A stretch of 64,000 nucleotides of DNA from Weissella confusa (lineage in GTDB: Bacteria > Bacillota > Bacilli > Lactobacillales > Lactobacillaceae), in the NCBI GenBank assembly GCA_014332815.1, contig JACSZT010000006.1:1-64000 (forward strand), read 5' to 3'. How positions within the stretch are numbered: the stretch's first letter is position 1; each line of letters begins with the position of its first letter. Made by a program: the position numbers and the translations under genes. Under the pieces are notes generated by a model. That model did not search any database, had not been told where the DNA came from, and worked only from the letters and a program-made list of their open reading frames with translations. Positions 1 to 7,968 of this stretch are shown one piece after another.

Positions 1-167
1 TCTCACCGGTAGGGCTCGGCCCTGTTCCACCTGCAAAAACACCCAGAAATCACGCCGTTTTAAGCTAAAATCCGGGTTTTGAAAAATTTTCGGGGTGCGG
101 TACCTCTCGGTGCCAAAAAAGCCTGTCCATAATCTTGACATCAGCGCCCAGCTTAATAGAAGCCCTT
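1..167. other. Non-coding G+C-rich edge of a phage-like segment
   Basis: No convincing reading frame crosses this stretch on either strand. It is richer in G+C than the sequence that follows and contains short self-complementary runs such as GGTACCTCTCGGTGCC near 101-116. It resembles the intergenic blocks seen near packaging genes of lactobacillus phages, but that is only an impression. The true context lies outside the window. Confidence 0.25.
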
Positions 168-356
168 ATGAGTTTAGACATGCTAAAGCGTGTGTTGATA
201 TGGCGTAAATACATTTTAAAAGAAACTCACGGAGCTATTAGTTGTGATACTCATCTTTCGTCTAGGCGATCACAGGAAATAATGCAAGAGGGGTTGATAG
301 AGTTTGCTATCGCTTTTCGTGATACGTATGATTTCACAGTGACGCTGCAGAGTTGA
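168..356 (+). CDS. Small hypothetical protein in phage remnant
   Basis: A 62-residue open frame from ATG 168. An upstream in-frame ATG at 135 is possible but has no clear ribosome binding site. The product is charged (MSLDMLKRVLIWRKYIL at the start) with no motif I recognise. It sits four bases before a frameshifted phage-like gene, so it may be a surviving piece of the same late-gene region. It could equally be a chance frame in decaying DNA. Function unknown. Confidence 0.3.
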   Translation: MSLDMLKRVLIWRKYILKETHGAISCDTHLSSRRSQEIMQEGLIEFAIAFRDTYDFTVTLQS

Positions 357-359
357 ATA

Positions 360-676
360 ATGGCTGAAAGATACGATAAGTTATTAACTGACTATTTCAA
401 CGGTACACTTGACAAGCATGTAGCAAGCTATGAGGTGTCAGGGGTTGTTTTTTAGAAGCGTACAGAGCTGAGCATGACGATATGAAACGGGTACGAAAGA
501 TTGTTGATGATGTGGTGCATGATACGCTTACGCCTTTCTATCAGAATGTATTTAAAGCTAAGTATGGAGATAGAATGACGTTTGATGATCTACACACCAC
601 TTTTGACAGAAGACCAACAGCCATACGGAAGCAGAAGTACAAGGTGAAGCGAAAACTTAAAGAGGCTGGTTTATAA
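360..676 (+). pseudogene. Frameshifted phage regulator-like gene (ArpU-like)
   Basis: ATG 360 opens MAERYDKLLTDYFNGTLDKH and runs to a TAG at 453-455. Reading the next frame from 452 continues without a break through LEAYRAEHDDMKRVRKIVDD to the stop at 676. The break lies in a run of six T (448-453); restoring one T gives a single protein of about 105 residues. Small size, basic C-terminus with a helix-turn-helix-like end (RPTAIRKQKYKVKRKLKEAG) and the phage setting suggest an ArpU/late-transcription-regulator type protein, by inference only. A second degenerate copy of its N-terminus lies at 1405. Confidence 0.5.
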
Positions 677-998
677 ATACTACAATTGTTCTAGTAAGAG
701 CTGTACATGGGTAGCGCGTCTATATGATTGATGACCTAAGGGTATTGTCAATGGAATTCAAATTATTTGTTGACTGCTTTGTTTTATCAAGTTACTATGA
801 CTACTGTGTAAAATTGATTTTGTAGTTCGTGAGTTAAGCTACCTTTTACAAGGTATAGTTAATAAAATTCTCTCTCTCTCAGAATGGCTTAATTTACGCT
901 CAAAATTAACTGTTAATGTTTGTTTATTGTCCACCTTCGGTATTTTTGACGGATTCAACATTTACCGAACGAACAATGCAGTGTTTTCGGATCACACT

Positions 999-1031
999 AG
1001 GTAGCAATCAAATAGATTGCTGCCTTTTTAT
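999..1031 (+). terminator. Intrinsic terminator
   Basis: Stem GGTAGCAATC / GATTGCTGCC with a five-base loop, followed by a T run. It has no intact gene upstream and is probably a leftover from the decayed phage-like region. Confidence 0.6.
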
Positions 1032-1126
1032 TTGGCGTAACGTATTGCGTGAGAAACCATAGGAGCGCGTGTGAGACGTTTTAAATCTTAGTCAGTAATT
1101 AGCTGATTGTTCATTTTAAATCATTT

Positions 1127-1376
1127 ATACCCCCGCCTGCGTCGTTTAGGAAGTAGCCGAATATCAAATAGTGCCGTCTCTTCAACGCGCTGCAGTTATT
1201 TTTATTTTTTGAATTGTTGGTACGGGCACTATTTAACTATTAACATCATGCTGATGCCTCTTATTTCAGTCCAAAACACCGTTACCCCCCTATTAAAAAT
1301 TTTTCAAAATCAAACTTTTCTACAAGAATACAGTAATGTGTGTGCTTTTCTTTTTGTGTAGTAGGGGCGGGGGTAT
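1127..1376. repeat. Segment bounded by perfect 11-base inverted repeats
   Basis: ATACCCCCGCC at 1127-1137 is the exact reverse complement of GGCGGGGGTAT at 1366-1376. The 228 bases between are A+T-rich and contain no credible gene. The layout resembles a small non-autonomous element (MITE) or an element end pair. No target-site duplication is obvious, so this remains a candidate. Confidence 0.35.
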
Positions 1377-1404
1377 TTAGGCAGTAACGAACAAGGAGGA
1401 CGCC

Positions 1405-1560
1405 GTGGCTGATAAGTACGATAAGTGCTAAGTCAATAATACACAGGCACATTGGATAAAAAGATAATGCTATTGGATAGATTAGCCGCGTTGGTCCCGT
1501 TGAGCGATGCACAGTCCAAAGATTACGGCAATATACGGACGGATTTTGAGGGTACAATAA
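1405..1560 (+). pseudogene. Degenerate second copy of the phage regulator-like gene
   Basis: A strong ribosome binding site (AAGGAGGA, 1393-1400) precedes GTG 1405, which reads MADKYDKC and stops at 1429. From 1440 another frame resumes as YTGTLDKKIMLLDRLAALVP. The first part and the YTGTLDK stretch align with MAERYDKLLTDYFNGTLDK of the gene at 360, so this is a decayed paralogue. Its 3' boundary is uncertain. Confidence 0.45.
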
Positions 1561-2062
1561 AAGCCGGCAGCATGGCTTAGATGCTAACCGGCTAATAGAG
1601 CTAAGGCACTCGTATTTGATTGTTTTTGTTGCTAGTGGGTGACTAAGTGGGTGACTGACGAACGGTGAAACGCTGAAACTATTGATATAATACAGGTTTC
1701 AGGCTGTGTGGTCTGTTTCCAGTATGCCCGGTTGAATAAATTTGGAACGTTGATGTGTCGGCCTTGAGCTTGATATATCAACGTTTTTTATTGTGCAAAA
1801 TTGGTATAAGCGTTGCGTTGAAATATCAGCCTATACCTGTAAATCCACGACGAATTGACAAGTAGTAGAGGTGTGTAAGTCGTGTTGCTTTAGTTTTAAA
1901 AACAGAAGGTATATTATTTTATGGTAGAAATTATCTTGTTTAGCGTTCTTTAGGTTTGTCGGAATTATATATAAATATTTTTAATTTGTATTTTTATTAG
2001 AATTGTTGTTATTTGTGTTGGTGTTGTATTGATAATTTATTTGATGAATTGAGGTTGATGTT
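1561..2062. other. Gene-free region before the four-gene operon
   Basis: About 500 bases with no supported gene. It includes an imperfect hairpin AGCCGG...CCGGCT near 1564-1595, repeated GTGGGTGACT motifs near 1636-1655, an intrinsic terminator at 1746-1790, and an A+T-rich tract before 2063 that probably holds the promoter of the following operon, although no single promoter stands out. Confidence 0.4.
1746..1790 (+). terminator. Intrinsic terminator
   Basis: Perfect nine-base arms AACGTTGAT / ATCAACGTT with a 22-base loop, followed by TTTTTTA. It closes the decayed phage-like segment and isolates it from the operon starting at 2063. Confidence 0.6.
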
Positions 2063-2296
2063 ATGGTTATTGGAGTCGTAATCGTAGTAATACTTCTGGT
2101 TGCAGTGCTAAGTTTTCTAGTAGTATTTCAGACGAAAAGCCTAACTATTGATGGCGTTACAGTCAAAGTTATAAGAAATAGATTTACACATGATATGAAG
2201 ATGAAAGTTGGAAAAGACAACGCTCGCAGCCATTATGATCGAGTTGTTGGAATTAGCGCTAAGCGAGGCAGTGTAGTAGAGAGGAAGGGGATGTAA
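2063..2296 (+). CDS. Small single-pass membrane protein (operon gene 1)
   Basis: 77 residues. Residues 2-24 are a continuous hydrophobic segment (VIGVVIVVILLVAVLSFLVV), followed by a short basic cytoplasmic-type domain (KMKVGKDNARSHYDRVVGIS). This is a membrane anchor with a small soluble tail; no family recognised. It is the first gene of a four-gene unit: its stop codon overlaps the next start by one base (TAATG at 2294-2298), indicating translational coupling. Codon use (many ATA, TTA, AAA and GTA codons) differs from core genes of the window. The function presumably depends on its partners. Confidence 0.7.
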   Translation: MVIGVVIVVILLVAVLSFLVVFQTKSLTIDGVTVKVIRNRFTHDMKMKVGKDNARSHYDRVVGISAKRGSVVERKGM

Positions 2297-3219
2297 TGGG
2301 CTTAAGAGAGTGGTTTAACAACAAGCTAGATGATGTTGCCGACAAAGTGCAGGACTTCAGTGGTGAAAGCGAGCGACGTGTGCTTGTTGATGAAACAAAG
2401 GACGCAACAACAGCATTAAAACAAGATGTGACACATAACGTAGAGACGCTCAATGAAATGGCCGTGCAGTTTAATAGTCGTGTAGATAAGTTGAATCATA
2501 TTCGAGAAGAAGCAATTGCAGAATTAGTTGGGCAATTGCGAGAGCACATGTCGAGATTTGGTCGTGTTAAAGCTCCTTTTGAATTTGTACCTGAAAGTTA
2601 TAGGCGAAGTGAGCTACGTATTCCAGAGCGCAGGCTTCAAACGGAAGAAGACTATATAGCGAGTTATGATTGGGATGAACAAGAACGTTTTGATTTTGCT
2701 TTTGATCGAGGGGTTTTTGGTACCAAGAAAGAAACTGAAAAGATTATAGTTGATCTTACAAAGCACCTTGATAACTTGAAATTGTTACGTGAACAAATTG
2801 CTAACGAGTTCGTTTTAAAAGTTGATAGACGTAACCTTGAAATCTCCATCGCTCAAACGTATTTGGATATTATCGATGTCATAATTTCGCAGATAGAGGG
2901 TGTGATTCTGCCTAAGCTTAGTATCATCAAGGGCTTCATGATTGCAAAGCACGTTGCTTTGTATGAGGAGCAAATTGGAGAAGCAGAACTTAAAAACGTC
3001 AATTATAGTGCTGATGCATTGCGTGGTACTGATTTTGAAGAATACGGTGTGTTCATCCGTAATGCGTTTGGATTCTATATTTTGTCGGCAAATGTGCTTT
3101 CTAACGCCGTGCTAACCCATCTTTTGGAAGATACCGTAACAGCTGAGGATGAGGCGGCGTTAGCAAATCAAGTATCAGCGGTAGATAGTCAAGCGCGCGC
3201 ATTAAAGGGAGAGTATTAA
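2296..3219 (+). CDS. Coiled-coil protein of unknown function (operon gene 2)
   Basis: 307 residues, no signal peptide, no clear membrane segment. The N-terminal 90 residues are strongly helical and charged (EWFNNKLDDVADKVQDFSGE onward). The centre is acidic and aromatic (YIASYDWDEQERFDFAFDRG, about residues 120-140). The C-terminal half is again helical. It looks like a scaffold or adaptor rather than an enzyme. I recognise no family. Start and stop both overlap neighbouring genes by one base, so it is likely made in fixed proportion with genes 1 and 3 and may join them in a complex. That is inference. Confidence 0.7.
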   Translation: MGLREWFNNKLDDVADKVQDFSGESERRVLVDETKDATTALKQDVTHNVETLNEMAVQFNSRVDKLNHIREEAIAELVGQLREHMSRFGRVKAPFEFVPESYRRSELRIPERRLQTEEDYIASYDWDEQERFDFAFDRGVFGTKKETEKIIVDLTKHLDNLKLLREQIANEFVLKVDRRNLEISIAQTYLDIIDVIISQIEGVILPKLSIIKGFMIAKHVALYEEQIGEAELKNVNYSADALRGTDFEEYGVFIRNAFGFYILSANVLSNAVLTHLLEDTVTAEDEAALANQVSAVDSQARALKGEY

Positions 3220-5129
3220 TGACGAGTCAGATTAGGGTGATGTTAAATCAGCAGCGTGAGTTGATGATGGAACAGCGTAATATGTATCTAGCAGTCGCGG
3301 AAGAATTAAATAGCAAGTATCTAGATGTGATGCAAGCCAATAAGAATGGCGATAGCTTTCTAAAGGCGGTCACCTATGACGTGGCAGGACAATTAAGTAC
3401 GTCATATTTGGGATTGAATGATCTGAATATTACTACCGATCAAATTGTTCGAAGGACACTTGAATTCTCGTATGAAAATGATTTTGACCCGCTGAAGGAT
3501 GAAATTGCACGTAAGGATCCATTGAACGCGGTTAGTGATAATTATTTTAATGAGATTTCGCAAGGTGAAGCGTACTTCATGGAGCATTCTAATAAAGAAT
3601 TTGGAGCTTCAGTAGATCGCAGTACAAAAGGCCAACAAAATGCCAGAAAAAAGTTAGGCACTGACATGGACATGTTAAGTGGTAAAAAAGATGATACAGT
3701 CCAAGCGGATCATGTGCTGGCACGTGCATCTATTCAAACACCTGACTGGTTGGGAAACGGTGCTCGAGAAGCTATTAGACAGAATAACGAGGATTTGTCT
3801 AATTTTCAGATGATTAACGGAGCTGCAAACCGTATTAAATCGGATAATCAAGTTTGGCAGAATGCTAAAACGGGTGAAATCATCGGCAAGGGCGAACAAG
3901 GTGCTTCGACAATACCGGGAGGCTATGTGGATATTACGGCCATTGCAAGCCCGGAACAACTGAATAAAGCCTTCGTTTCATCGCAAGAACGAACCTATAA
4001 AGCTGCTCAAGAGGTTATGAAAGATCCTAATGTCACGACGGAGGATTTTGTAAAAGCGGCGACTGTGGTTCGGGAACTTGAAACTGGGACGATTGACCCT
4101 AAAACAGGGAAAGTAGTGGAGAAAGTTTCGAATAACAATCTTTCGAACTTAAAGAGACAGGTTAATAAAAATGACCGTGTAATTGCAAAAGATTTCTTGT
4201 TCAACAAGGATACAAGAAGGCAGAATTACAAAACCGCTGGCAGTCAGGCTGTCTTTGGGCGCAATGTCTATGACAAAAATGGTAATGTAGTTACAAAGAA
4301 GAACGGAAAGCCAAAGAAGAAAGGCGGCGTTACAGATCTCTTAACTGGACAGTTAGTTTATTACGCCTTGCCACCATTAGTGTACGAGGTTAAGCAGTTC
4401 TTTAAAGAGAAGAAGAGTGGTTATGCCGGAATTATAAAACGTTTAGGACGATCGGCTGGAAGGCTTACGAAATATGTATTTAGTAAGTTGAAAGATATAT
4501 TTAAAAATGTACTTTCGGCGTTGAGTCGAAATTTCGTTCGAGCATTCATGGATTTGCTGATTGACGCCTTAAAAGGTGCTCTTAAGAAAGTTTTCAATGT
4601 TTTGAAGGATTTGCTGATGTCGATTGTTTCGTCTATCAAAGTCTTAACTAACAAGGAAATGTCAAAAGCTGAGAAAGGCGCGGCAATCACAAATTTGCTG
4701 ACTACAACATTGATAGCAGTAGGGGTTCAAGCCTTGTTTGATGCAATTCCTGAAGGGACAATACCCGAGTGGATAAGTATGCCTGTTCAAATTATTGTGA
4801 CAGCTATTTTGTCAGCGCTAGCATTGCGTATTTTGGAAGAAAATGATTTATTTAACATTCAGCGTGGCATTAAATTAGCTAAACTTCGTCAAGTGTTTGA
4901 CGATCAAGAGGCTGAATTCAATGCTAAATCAGATGAAATTGCAAGAAAAGATAGCGAATTGACTCAAGCTATTGTTGATGAACTAAGTGTATTAAAGAAT
5001 CAAACAAAGCTACTTTCTGGAATTAACTATTACTCAGATGATGCATGGCCTGTACTGGAAAAGATAAATGACACCTTTAATATGGGCGTTGATTTTGATG
5101 AAGAATGGCGTTATTTCGCCAGTGTATAA
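3219..5129 (+). CDS. Large HNH-like and membrane-spanning protein (operon gene 3)
   Basis: 636 residues. Residues 1-60 are helical. Residues 160-210 hold an HNH-type pattern: D164-H165 (VQADHVLARA), then N195 and N204-R-I-K207-S-D (LSNFQMINGAANRIKSD), matching the DH...N...N..K layout of beta-beta-alpha-metal nucleases, without zinc cysteines. A basic linker (KKNGKPKKKGG, about 360) and long amphipathic helices (380-490) follow, then two membrane segments near 487-545. The C-terminus is coiled-coil and acidic. The layout suggests a membrane-tethered nuclease or toxin. The nuclease call rests on motif pattern only. The one-base overlap with gene 2 shows coupling. Codon use is unlike core genes, consistent with transfer. 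Confidence 0.65.
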   Translation: MTSQIRVMLNQQRELMMEQRNMYLAVAEELNSKYLDVMQANKNGDSFLKAVTYDVAGQLSTSYLGLNDLNITTDQIVRRTLEFSYENDFDPLKDEIARKDPLNAVSDNYFNEISQGEAYFMEHSNKEFGASVDRSTKGQQNARKKLGTDMDMLSGKKDDTVQADHVLARASIQTPDWLGNGAREAIRQNNEDLSNFQMINGAANRIKSDNQVWQNAKTGEIIGKGEQGASTIPGGYVDITAIASPEQLNKAFVSSQERTYKAAQEVMKDPNVTTEDFVKAATVVRELETGTIDPKTGKVVEKVSNNNLSNLKRQVNKNDRVIAKDFLFNKDTRRQNYKTAGSQAVFGRNVYDKNGNVVTKKNGKPKKKGGVTDLLTGQLVYYALPPLVYEVKQFFKEKKSGYAGIIKRLGRSAGRLTKYVFSKLKDIFKNVLSALSRNFVRAFMDLLIDALKGALKKVFNVLKDLLMSIVSSIKVLTNKEMSKAEKGAAITNLLTTTLIAVGVQALFDAIPEGTIPEWISMPVQIIVTAILSALALRILEENDLFNIQRGIKLAKLRQVFDDQEAEFNAKSDEIARKDSELTQAIVDELSVLKNQTKLLSGINYYSDDAWPVLEKINDTFNMGVDFDEEWRYFASV

Positions 5130-5148
5130 GTGATTGGAGTGTGTATAG

Positions 5149-5253
5149 ATGCCGTTTCTATTGATTTTAATTATTATTCTTTTGTTCTTCTTAGTTCGCT
5201 GGGTTTTCGCCTCGCTTAACAGTCGTGATACTAAGAAAACACGTAAGAAGTAG
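5149..5253 (+). CDS. 34-residue membrane peptide (operon gene 4)
   Basis: ATG 5149 follows gene 3 by 19 bases with GATTGGAG (5132-5139) as a plausible ribosome binding site. The peptide starts MPFLLILIIILLFFLVRWVF and ends in a strongly basic tail (DTKKTRKK), which predicts a single membrane span with a cytoplasmic positive end. The form resembles small holin-like or type I toxin-like peptides, but also simple membrane adaptors. The bidirectional terminator at 5271 ends the operon. Confidence 0.5.
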   Translation: MPFLLILIIILLFFLVRWVFASLNSRDTKKTRKK

Positions 5254-5270
5254 AAAATAATGTTTTATGA

Positions 5271-5305
5271 AAAGAGGCTGGAACGCGCGCGCTCCAGCCT
5301 CTTTT
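5271..5305. terminator. Bidirectional terminator
   Basis: Twelve-base arms AAAGAGGCTGGA / TCCAGCCTCTTT around a CG-rich loop, with T runs readable on both strands. It separates the convergent four-gene operon and the VIT-family gene. Confidence 0.85.
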
Positions 5306-5307
5306 GT

Positions 5308-5793
5308 CTACAAATAATAATTCAGTAAGCTACCGACGCCATAAGCAACAATTGCCGCGACGTACCCGACAGAAAGTGTGCGTAGAATTTCTGTTCTTAC
5401 TTTCTGCTCTGACAGGTTGGCCTTCACCCAGCCTAGCAACGCCAAAGAGACACCGACGATGACAAAGGCGATTGGAAAGGCGATGGCTTTGTCGTGAATG
5501 AGCGCATTTGTAATTAAGTAGGCGCCTAGTGGAATTAAACCAAAGACGTTAAACGAAATGAATGTCGCGATACCGGCTGCCAATGCTTTGCTTTTTGATT
5601 GATTGTTATCCGATGTTGCTGACAGGTAGGCCCCGGCCCCCATTGAAAAGCCATCGGCTAATAAGTTTGAGAATCCCAAAATGATGATAACGATGTTTGA
5701 AACGTTACCACCGACCGATCCAGCAACGACTGCGAACGTCGTGATAATGCCATCTAAGCCACCATAGACGATGGCTGAAACGTGTTTTTTCAT
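5308..5793 (-). CDS. VIT1/CCC1-family transporter
   Basis: 161 residues. The N-terminus carries the family signature: AIVYGGLDGIITTFAVVAG with the D-G-I-I-T-T-F stretch of VIT1/CCC1 Fe2+/Mn2+ transporters, then GFSNLLADGFSMGAGAYLS. Four to five membrane segments follow. Many family members are about 230 residues with a cytosolic metal-binding domain; here residues SATSDNNQSKSKALAAG take the place of that region, so this is the short form. Likely exports or stores divalent iron or manganese at the cytoplasmic membrane; metal specificity is not visible. Transcribed alone, convergent with the preceding operon. Confidence 0.8.
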   Translation of the reverse strand: MKKHVSAIVYGGLDGIITTFAVVAGSVGGNVSNIVIIILGFSNLLADGFSMGAGAYLSATSDNNQSKSKALAAGIATFISFNVFGLIPLGAYLITNALIHDKAIAFPIAFVIVGVSLALLGWVKANLSEQKVRTEILRTLSVGYVAAIVAYGVGSLLNYYL

Positions 5794-5986
5794 TTATTTT
5801 CTCCAGTTTCTCTCAGTGGTGATAAAACCAATATATAAGAAAAAAGTGACCAATTATCGGTAATTTCACATCGGATTAAAAATGTTTCAAAAACGAAACA
5901 AATAAAAACCAATCTTTAAGTCTCGATTAACTAATAGTTAGTGGAAGATTGTATAATATTTAGTAAGGGAGGAGGGCAAAGAGAAT

Positions 5987-7303
5987 ATGTTTATACAAAA
6001 TACATTTAGTGATAGCTCGCTGACTGTTTTGTTGGTTTCGCTACTCGTTTTCTACCCGATTTTCGGAAGTATTGTTTGGATTGTTGGAGCAATTAAATAT
6101 CGTAGCATGATTAAAACCAACACACCGGTTATTCCGGAAGGTATGGTTTTGCCAAAGGTTTCGATTTTGGTTGCGGCCCACAATGAAGAACTACAAATTG
6201 ATAATACAATCCGTCGTATGCTTTACGACTTAAACTATCCAAATTATGACTTAATCATTGCGTCGGACGGGTCGACTGACCGAACAAATGAAATTGTGTT
6301 GGAATGGACGAAAAAAGATCCACGTGTCCGCCTAGTTGAAATTCAGGAAAATATGGGTAAGGCACACGCCATTACACAAGCGGCATTTTACAGTGATGCC
6401 GAATTCTTCCTAGGAATTGACGCGGACAGTTTCATTATTGGGGATGGCCTCAAAGACATGATGGCATATATGTTGGTGGACACAGACTTTTCACCAGCAA
6501 ATCGTGTTGGTGCCGTTACCGGTGCGCCAACGCCGATGAATCGTTCATCAATGTTGGCTAAGTTGCAGTTGGTTGAATATAACTCAATTATCGGGCTCAT
6601 CAAGCGTGCGCAATCAACGATTGGTCGTTTGTTCACCGTTTCTGGTGTGGCGGCTTTGTACCGTCGTGACGCGGTTGTTGATGCTGGCTATTGGGATACA
6701 ATCATGGCCGCTGAAGATATCGCCATGTCATGGGACATCCAATCACGCGGTTGGCGTATCGCTTATAGTCCAAGCACGTTCTCATATATGGATGTGCCAA
6801 CGACAGTTAAGCAATTGGTTAATCAACGTATCCGTTGGGCCATCGGTTCGATGGATGTTGTAACAGCTTACTGGTTGAAGATTTTAACGCACCCACGCAA
6901 GACGTTCCCGATGATTTTCTTGCTGTTGGATAACATCATTTCAACCATTTGGTCACTATTTTGGGTGGCTTCAATGATCATCACATTCTTCTATATTTTT
7001 GTGGATTTCTCATGGGAGAAGCTTTACGTTTTCACAACGGTGGCTTCAGCTTTGGTTATTTTCCAATTTATCTTCGGAATGTTGCAATTGAAGTTGTCAC
7101 TTAATTACGGGTCGGAACTTGGGGATGATACCAATAAGTACTTCAGATTTGCTGGTTGGTACGTCTGGGCCTATTGGATTTTGTCACCAGTTACGACAGT
7201 GCTGGCTATTCCGCGTTTCATCAACCGTTTGATTGTTGGACGTAGTGGTACTTGGACATCACCTGAACGAACGAATCTTGACGGGACGGAGGATGACAAG
7301 TGA
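5987..7303 (+). CDS. Membrane family 2 glycosyltransferase (PgaC/IcaA-like)
   Basis: 438 residues: an N-terminal membrane segment (about 13-37), a GT-A domain, then C-terminal membrane helices (about 300-420). Processive family 2 motifs are all present: D94-G-S-T-D98, D145-A-D147, E243-D244 and Q280-R-I-R-W284. This pattern fits synthases of beta-linked polymers such as poly-N-acetylglucosamine (PgaC/IcaA), which couple synthesis to export. It is the first gene of a three-gene unit with a strong ribosome binding site (GGGAGGAGGG) and overlaps the next gene by four bases. The polymer is not determined by the sequence; the lack of an IcaB/PgaB deacetylase nearby argues for some caution. Confidence 0.8.
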   Translation: MFIQNTFSDSSLTVLLVSLLVFYPIFGSIVWIVGAIKYRSMIKTNTPVIPEGMVLPKVSILVAAHNEELQIDNTIRRMLYDLNYPNYDLIIASDGSTDRTNEIVLEWTKKDPRVRLVEIQENMGKAHAITQAAFYSDAEFFLGIDADSFIIGDGLKDMMAYMLVDTDFSPANRVGAVTGAPTPMNRSSMLAKLQLVEYNSIIGLIKRAQSTIGRLFTVSGVAALYRRDAVVDAGYWDTIMAAEDIAMSWDIQSRGWRIAYSPSTFSYMDVPTTVKQLVNQRIRWAIGSMDVVTAYWLKILTHPRKTFPMIFLLLDNIISTIWSLFWVASMIITFFYIFVDFSWEKLYVFTTVASALVIFQFIFGMLQLKLSLNYGSELGDDTNKYFRFAGWYVWAYWILSPVTTVLAIPRFINRLIVGRSGTWTSPERTNLDGTEDDK

Positions 7304-7968
7304 TGGATCAGTGGATTGAAAAATTTAATCAGATTTTGACGATGAATAAGACCATCACCCAAACGACGCAAGAAATGCGTGAGGTGTTGGATGGCCGCGT
7401 TCATCGCATTAGCCAAGTTGCTAATCGATTGGCTGATAGTTTGGCACTAGTGATTGCCGTTGTTGCAATGTACTTGTATTGGGGGACAACTCTGATGCAT
7501 GCGTTGCTTGGAAAACAAGATAACATGGTCATCATGCTAGCAATTGGTGTCATGGGATTCGGGTTGGGCCTTTATCTGATTGGTCGCCCGATTGCCCGAA
7601 TTTATTCGGGACATGCTCTTGCGAAGCATGCTAATGAATTGAATGCATTGATCGATGATATTAAGTTGTCTAACGATTACATCATGAAAATTCAAGCGAT
7701 ATACGCAAATGAAGGATTGCCAATGCGTGCAATTACTTCTGAGAAAATTATTGATGCAGTATTAATGAACGTTCGTGTTGGGGCATTTAAGACGACGCAA
7801 GATATCGTAGATTTCATGCAGTCAGTTGATGATCGCGAAGATTTAATTATCGATACACCGGTTTTTCAGTTTTATAAGATTGTGAACCGCTATCGGTTTA
7901 AGCCGAATGAGACGGTTGATGTTATCCGTGATGACATCAGCCGCACGGCAAGGGGGAGAATATGGTAG
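7300..7968 (+). CDS. Two-span membrane protein of polysaccharide synthase operon
   Basis: 222 residues, ATG overlapping the glycosyltransferase stop. Two membrane segments (about 46-66 and 76-98, the second GVMGFGLGLYLIGRPIARIY) are followed by a soluble C-terminal domain of about 120 residues with helical character. No family recognised. The tight overlap on both sides means it is co-translated with the synthase, so an accessory or regulatory subunit is likely. Confidence 0.6.
   Translation: MMDQWIEKFNQILTMNKTITQTTQEMREVLDGRVHRISQVANRLADSLALVIAVVAMYLYWGTTLMHALLGKQDNMVIMLAIGVMGFGLGLYLIGRPIARIYSGHALAKHANELNALIDDIKLSNDYIMKIQAIYANEGLPMRAITSEKIIDAVLMNVRVGAFKTTQDIVDFMQSVDDREDLIIDTPVFQFYKIVNRYRFKPNETVDVIRDDISRTARGRIW

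Larger units (their letters stand above)
677..1404. other. Gene-free decayed phage-like stretch
   Basis: About 730 bases with no supported gene. It contains a CT-repeat (ctctctctct near 872-881), an intrinsic terminator (999-1031) and a segment bounded by inverted repeats (1127-1376). Short frames of 84 and 91 codons overlap each other on opposite strands inside that segment; they lack ribosome binding sites and look like chance frames. Confidence 0.45.

Noticed and set aside
448-455. Possible programmed -1 frameshift at the T6 run
   Set aside because: The zero-frame heptamer is T-TTT-TAG, not a canonical slippery site, and no downstream stem is clear. Simple loss of one T explains it.
1107-1557. 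Overlapping open frames of 84 and 91 codons on opposite strands
   Set aside because: No ribosome binding sites, odd composition, located in an inverted-repeat segment and across a degenerate gene.
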